Of a DNA stretch of 64,000 nucleotides, positions 60,469-64,000 are shown piece after piece (the stretch's first letter is position 1; the number at the start of each line of letters is the position of its first letter). A program made the translations under genes and the position numbers. This DNA is from ZC4RG19 sp017577565 (GTDB lineage: Bacteria; Actinomycetota; Acidimicrobiia; Acidimicrobiales; VFJN01): positions 1 through 64,000 of the forward strand of contig VSCH01000004.1 in the NCBI GenBank assembly GCA_047459075.1, read 5' to 3'. The notes below the pieces were generated by a model. That model was given only the letters and a program-made list of their open reading frames with translations. It was not told the DNA's origin and did not search any database.

Positions 60469-62988
60469 TTGTTCGAACGGTTCACCGACCGGGCTCGACG
60501 GGTCGTGGTCCTGGCCCAGGAAGAAGCCCGGCTCCTCAACCACAACTACATCGGCACCGAGCACATCCTCCTCGGCCTCATCCACGAGGGCGAGGGGGTC
60601 GCCGCGAAGGCGCTCGAGTCGCTGGGCATCAGCCTCGAGGCGGTGCGGCAGCAGGTCGAGGAGATCATCGGCCAGGGCGGCTCGTCGCCGTCCGGGCACA
60701 TCCCGTTCACGCCCCGCGCCAAGAAGGTCCTCGAGCTGTCCCTGCGCGAGGCGCTGCAGCTCGGCCACAACTACATCGGCACCGAGCACATCCTCCTCGG
60801 CCTCATCCGCGAGGGCGAGGGGGTGGCCGCGCAGGTGCTGGTCAAGCTGGGGGCCGACCTGTCCCGCGTCCGCCAGCAGGTCATCCAGCTGCTGTCCGGC
60901 TACCAGGGCACGGGCGGCCCGGCGGGCGAGAAGGCCGGTGCCACCTCGGGCTCGAGCAGCTCGTCCGAGCAGCCGACGGGCTCGCTGGTCCTCGACCAGT
61001 TCGGCCGCAACCTCACGCAGCTGGCCCGCGAGAAGAAGCTCGACCCGGTCATCGGCCGTGCCCGCGAGATGGAGCGGGTCATGCAGGTCCTGTCCCGCCG
61101 CACCAAGAACAACCCGGTGCTGGTGGGCGAGCCGGGCGTCGGCAAGACCGCCATCGTCGAGGGCCTGGCCCAGGCCATCGTCAACAAGGAGGTCCCCGAG
61201 ACCCTCGAGGGCAAGCAGCTCTACACCCTCGACCTCGGGGCCCTGGTCGCCGGCAGCCGCTACCGCGGCGACTTCGAGGAGCGCCTGAAGAAGGTGCTCA
61301 AGGAGATCCGCACCCGCGGCGACATCATCCTGTTCATCGACGAGATCCACACCCTGGTGGGCGCCGGTGCCGCCGAGGGCGCCATCGACGCGGCCTCGAT
61401 CCTGAAGCCGATGCTGGCCCGGGGCGAGCTGCAGACGATCGGCGCGACCACCCTCGACGAGTACCGCAAGTACCTCGAGAAGGACGCCGCGCTCGAGCGC
61501 CGGTTCCAGAAGATCACGGTCGAGGAGCCCACCGTGGCCCACACGATCGAGATCCTGAAGGGCCTGCGCGACCGGTACGAGGCGCACCACCGGGTCACGA
61601 TCACCGACCAGGCGCTCGTGGCCTCGGCCAACCTGGCCGACCGCTACATCAGCGACCGGTACCTGCCCGACAAGGCCATCGACCTCATCGACGAGGCGGG
61701 CAGCCGCCTGCGCATCAAGCGCATGCAGACCCCGCCCGACTACAAGGAGCTCGAGAACGAGCTCGCCAAGATCGTCGAGCAGAAGAAGAAGGCCGTCGAG
61801 CGGCAGGACTTCGAGGAGGCCGGCCGCCTGCGCGACGCCGAGAAGGAGCTCCTGGCCCGCAAGGAGGCCATGGAGCGCGAGATCAAGGACTCCGGCGTCG
61901 ACCTGTTCGACGAGGTCGACGAGGAGGCCATCGCCGAGGTCCTCTCGGTGTGGACGGGCATCCCCGTCTACAAGCTCACCGAGGAGGAGACCCAGAAGCT
62001 CCTCCGCATGGAGGAGGAGCTGCACAAGCGGGTCGTCGGCCAGCACGACGCCATCCGGGCGGTCAGCCAGGCCATCCGGCGCACCCGTGCCGGCCTGAAG
62101 GATCCGAAGCGCCCCAGCGGCTCGTTCATCTTCCTCGGCCCCTCCGGCGTCGGGAAGACCGAGCTGGCCAAGACGCTCGCCGAGTTCCTGTTCGGCGACG
62201 AGACCGCGCTGATCCAGCTCGACATGTCCGAGTACATGGAGAAGCACACGGTCTCGCGGCTGGTCGGCTCGCCCCCGGGCTACGTCGGCTACGAGGAGGG
62301 CGGTCAGCTCACCGAGGCCGTGCGGCGCAAGCCGTTCTCGGTGGTGCTGTTCGACGAGATCGAGAAGGCCCACCCCGACGTGTTCAACACGCTCCTCCAG
62401 ATCCTGGAGGAGGGGCGCCTCACCGACGCCCAGGGCCGCTCGGTCGACTTCCGCAACACCGTGCTGATCATGACCTCGAACCTCGGCACGGCCGACCTCC
62501 GCAAGGCCAGCGTCGGCTTCGCCCGGGCCGACGAGACGGTGTCGTACGAGAAGATGAAGGACAAGGTCAACGAGGCGCTCAAGCAGCACTTCCGGCCGGA
62601 GTTCCTCAACCGGATCGACGACACCATCGTCTTCCACGAGCTGACCAAGGACGAGGTCACCCAGATCGTCGACCTGATGATCAAGCGGGTGCAGCGGCAG
62701 CTCGAGGGCCAGGGCCTGGGCCTGGAGCTCACGCAGGAGGCCAAGTACTACCTGGCCGACAAGGGCTACGACCCGCAGCTGGGCGCCCGTCCGCTGCGGC
62801 GGGCCATCCAGCGGCTGGTCGAGGACCCGGTCTCCGAGAAGCTCCTGCTCAAGGAGGTCCGGGCCGGCGAGATCGTCGTCGTCGACGTCGAGGACGACCC
62901 GGAGACGGGCGACCGCCGGCTCACGTTCCGGACGGTCGAGGGCTTCGTGCCCCCGCCGATGGAGCTGGCCGAGGCCGGCGACGCCTGA
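60469..62988 (+). CDS. clpC: ATP-dependent Clp protease ATP-binding subunit ClpC
   Basis: This 839-residue HSP100 unfoldase feeds ClpP. The N-domain has two Clp repeats (FTDRARRVVVLAQEEARLLNHNY-type and KVLELSLREALQLGHNYIGTEH). AAA1 has GEPGVGKT (about 220) and LFIDEIHTLVGAG. The UVR linker (about 425-460) is ELAKIVEQKKKAVERQDFEEAG. AAA2 has GPSGVGKTELAK (about 557), and the C-terminal ClpB-D2 domain follows. The TTG start gives the universal MFERFTDRARR N-terminus and has GGGAGG 8 nt upstream. Confidence 0.96.
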   Translation: MFERFTDRARRVVVLAQEEARLLNHNYIGTEHILLGLIHEGEGVAAKALESLGISLEAVRQQVEEIIGQGGSSPSGHIPFTPRAKKVLELSLREALQLGHNYIGTEHILLGLIREGEGVAAQVLVKLGADLSRVRQQVIQLLSGYQGTGGPAGEKAGATSGSSSSSEQPTGSLVLDQFGRNLTQLAREKKLDPVIGRAREMERVMQVLSRRTKNNPVLVGEPGVGKTAIVEGLAQAIVNKEVPETLEGKQLYTLDLGALVAGSRYRGDFEERLKKVLKEIRTRGDIILFIDEIHTLVGAGAAEGAIDAASILKPMLARGELQTIGATTLDEYRKYLEKDAALERRFQKITVEEPTVAHTIEILKGLRDRYEAHHRVTITDQALVASANLADRYISDRYLPDKAIDLIDEAGSRLRIKRMQTPPDYKELENELAKIVEQKKKAVERQDFEEAGRLRDAEKELLARKEAMEREIKDSGVDLFDEVDEEAIAEVLSVWTGIPVYKLTEEETQKLLRMEEELHKRVVGQHDAIRAVSQAIRRTRAGLKDPKRPSGSFIFLGPSGVGKTELAKTLAEFLFGDETALIQLDMSEYMEKHTVSRLVGSPPGYVGYEEGGQLTEAVRRKPFSVVLFDEIEKAHPDVFNTLLQILEEGRLTDAQGRSVDFRNTVLIMTSNLGTADLRKASVGFARADETVSYEKMKDKVNEALKQHFRPEFLNRIDDTIVFHELTKDEVTQIVDLMIKRVQRQLEGQGLGLELTQEAKYYLADKGYDPQLGARPLRRAIQRLVEDPVSEKLLLKEVRAGEIVVVDVEDDPETGDRRLTFRTVEGFVPPPMELAEAGDA

Positions 62989-63016
62989 CCGGCACGACAT
63001 CGACCACAGGCACAGC

Positions 63017-63046
63017 GTGCGGGGCCGCCTGGGTGCGGCCCCGCAC
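63017..63046 (+). terminator. Hairpin after clpC
   Basis: A perfect 12-bp inverted repeat (core GCGGGGCCGC, 6-nt CTGGGT loop) begins 28 nt after the clpC stop and has no T-tract. Confidence 0.7.
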
Positions 63047-63053
63047 CCGCGTC

Positions 63054-63059
63054 TAACCT
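63054..63059 (+). promoter_or_regulatory. -10 box of the LppM-like gene
   Basis: TAACCT lies 43 nt before the GTG at 63103, directly after the clpC terminator. Confidence 0.45.
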
Positions 63060-63102
63060 CACGGCGCTCACGGCCACCCTGTCCCCCGCATCCACGCCGC
63101 CG

Positions 63103-63855
63103 GTGTCCCGCATCCGTCGATCGATCCTCCTCGCCCTCCTCGCCCTGGTCGCCACCGCGTGCGAGGTGCGCACCAGGGTGACCGTGGACGTCGCCGAGGA
63201 CGGCTCGGGCACCGTCGAGGTGGCCGTCGGCCTCGACCGAGCGGCGCTGGAGGAGCTGCCCGACCTCGACGGCGACGGGGCCCGGACCGCCGCCGACCTG
63301 GACCAGCTGGTCCGGGACGACGACCTCGTGGCCGCCGGGTGGATCGTCGAGCCGGCGGCGACCGACGGCGACGGCACGACCTGGGTGCGGGCCCGGCGGG
63401 CGTTCGGCACGCCCGAGGAGGCCGAGCGGGTGCTGGCCGAGCTCACCGGCCCCGACGGCCCGCTGCGGGACGTGCGGCTGGTGCGGTCCGAGTCCTTCGG
63501 GCGCGACCGGTTCGAGCTGTCGGGCACCGTCGACCTCCGCGACGGGCTCGAGGCCTTCGGCGACGAGGCGATGGCGGCCGTGCTCGAGGGCGAGCCGCTG
63601 GGGGAGGACCCGGCGGTGATCGAGGAGCGCCTGGGGCGGCCGCTGGCCGAGGTGTTCACCTTCGAGCTGGTCGCGGCGCTGCCCGGCGGGACGACGACCT
63701 GGAGCCCTCGCCTGGGCGACGGGCCGGTCGAGGTCCGGGCCGAGACCACCGTCCACGACTGGCCCGTACTCGGCCTGGCGGCGTTGGCGGTGGCGTCGTT
63801 CCTCGCCCTGGTCGTCGTGCTGGTCGTGCGGGCCGTGCGCCGCCGGCCGGCCTGA
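63103..63855 (+). CDS. LppM-like lipoprotein (DUF3153)
   Basis: This 250-residue exported protein has a signal peptide ending LALVATAC (lipidation cysteine at about 20). A beta-rich domain follows that starts RTRVTVDVAEDGSGTVEVAVGLDRAAL, as in mycobacterial LppM and DUF3153 proteins. A C-terminal helix (VLGLAALAVASFLALVVVLVVRAV) and basic tail anchor it. Mycobacterial LppM is linked to the cell envelope and phagosome; the role here is unknown. GTG start. Confidence 0.8.
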   Translation: MSRIRRSILLALLALVATACEVRTRVTVDVAEDGSGTVEVAVGLDRAALEELPDLDGDGARTAADLDQLVRDDDLVAAGWIVEPAATDGDGTTWVRARRAFGTPEEAERVLAELTGPDGPLRDVRLVRSESFGRDRFELSGTVDLRDGLEAFGDEAMAAVLEGEPLGEDPAVIEERLGRPLAEVFTFELVAALPGGTTTWSPRLGDGPVEVRAETTVHDWPVLGLAALAVASFLALVVVLVVRAVRRRPA

Positions 63856-63903
63856 TCGGCGCCGGGGTGCCGCCGGGAGCGACCGGACGCCGCCGGCGCC
63901 GGG

Positions 63904-64000
63904 TCAGCAGCCGGCCAGCGACGTGCGGCTGCCGGCCGGGGTGGTCAGGCGCCGGGGGTCGCCGCCGGGCGGCGTCACGGTGATCTCGACGTCACCGGTC
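63904..64000 (-). CDS. 3' end of a gene running out of the window
   Basis: On the minus strand an open frame enters from the window edge and stops at TGA 63904-63906. It gives a C-terminus TGDVEITVTPPGGDPRRLTT followed by PAGSRTSLAGC. It is convergent with the LppM-like gene and has plausible codon use. Too little is present to name it. Confidence 0.4.
   Translation of the reverse strand, partial: TGDVEITVTPPGGDPRRLTTPAGSRTSLAGC

Overview
The window is very G+C-rich DNA with many GTG starts, tightly packed genes and 4-nt stop/start overlaps. It carries actinobacterial marker families (SigR/RsrA pair, DUF3039, DUF4032, DUF2342 zincin, crotonyl-CoA carboxylase/reductase) and the order tilS-hpt-ftsH-folE-folP-folB-folK-panC-panD-nadB-nadC-coaX-lysS. 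It is chromosomal DNA of an actinobacterium. A deep lineage such as Acidimicrobiia is plausible but cannot be proved from the window. No insertion sequence, phage gene, CRISPR array or rRNA is visible.

Layout. 1-9.6 kb: ABC-F ATPase, a beta-lactamase-fold protein, methylmalonyl-CoA epimerase, a Gfo/Idh/MocA oxidoreductase, crotonyl-CoA carboxylase/reductase, a membrane protein with a spermidine-synthase-like domain, and a thiolase. Together these suggest an ethylmalonyl-CoA type acyl-CoA metabolism. 9.7-20.3 kb: an acyltransferase-3/SGNH protein, then a minus-strand locus resembling mycobacterial iniBAC. It has three IniB-N-terminal-domain genes, two dynamin-like GTPases with the sizes and order of IniA and IniC, and a FecR-domain membrane protein. 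20.4-25.1 kb: topA-tmk-holB and tRNA-Thr(CGU). 25-34 kb: small secreted or membrane proteins, a Tat metallophosphoesterase, DUF4032, a glycoside-hydrolase-like protein, SigR/RsrA and a sugar transferase. 34-51 kb: the tRNA-modification, purine-salvage, folate, pantothenate, NAD and CoA biosynthesis block ending in lysS. 51-64 kb: MarR/ClC, serpin, several conserved proteins, an MFS transporter, polyprenyl synthetase, clpC, an LppM-like lipoprotein, and the 3' end of a last gene.

The most notable system is the iniBAC-like locus (11.75-20.36 kb). Each of the three iniB-like genes has its own hairpin terminator and its own copy of the same promoter: GGGGTGATCCCCGAT, exactly 21 nt, then a TANNNT -10 box. 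Two of the genes share an 820-bp coding segment that reads as identical. This points to a co-regulated family of repeat proteins beside membrane-remodelling GTPases, probably an envelope-stress system.

A second theme is transcription-start architecture. At least sixteen genes have a TANNNT hexamer 6-10 nt before the start codon, which predicts widespread leaderless or near-leaderless mRNAs. One case is a 24-bp divergent intergenic region in which the two -10 boxes share a TA step.
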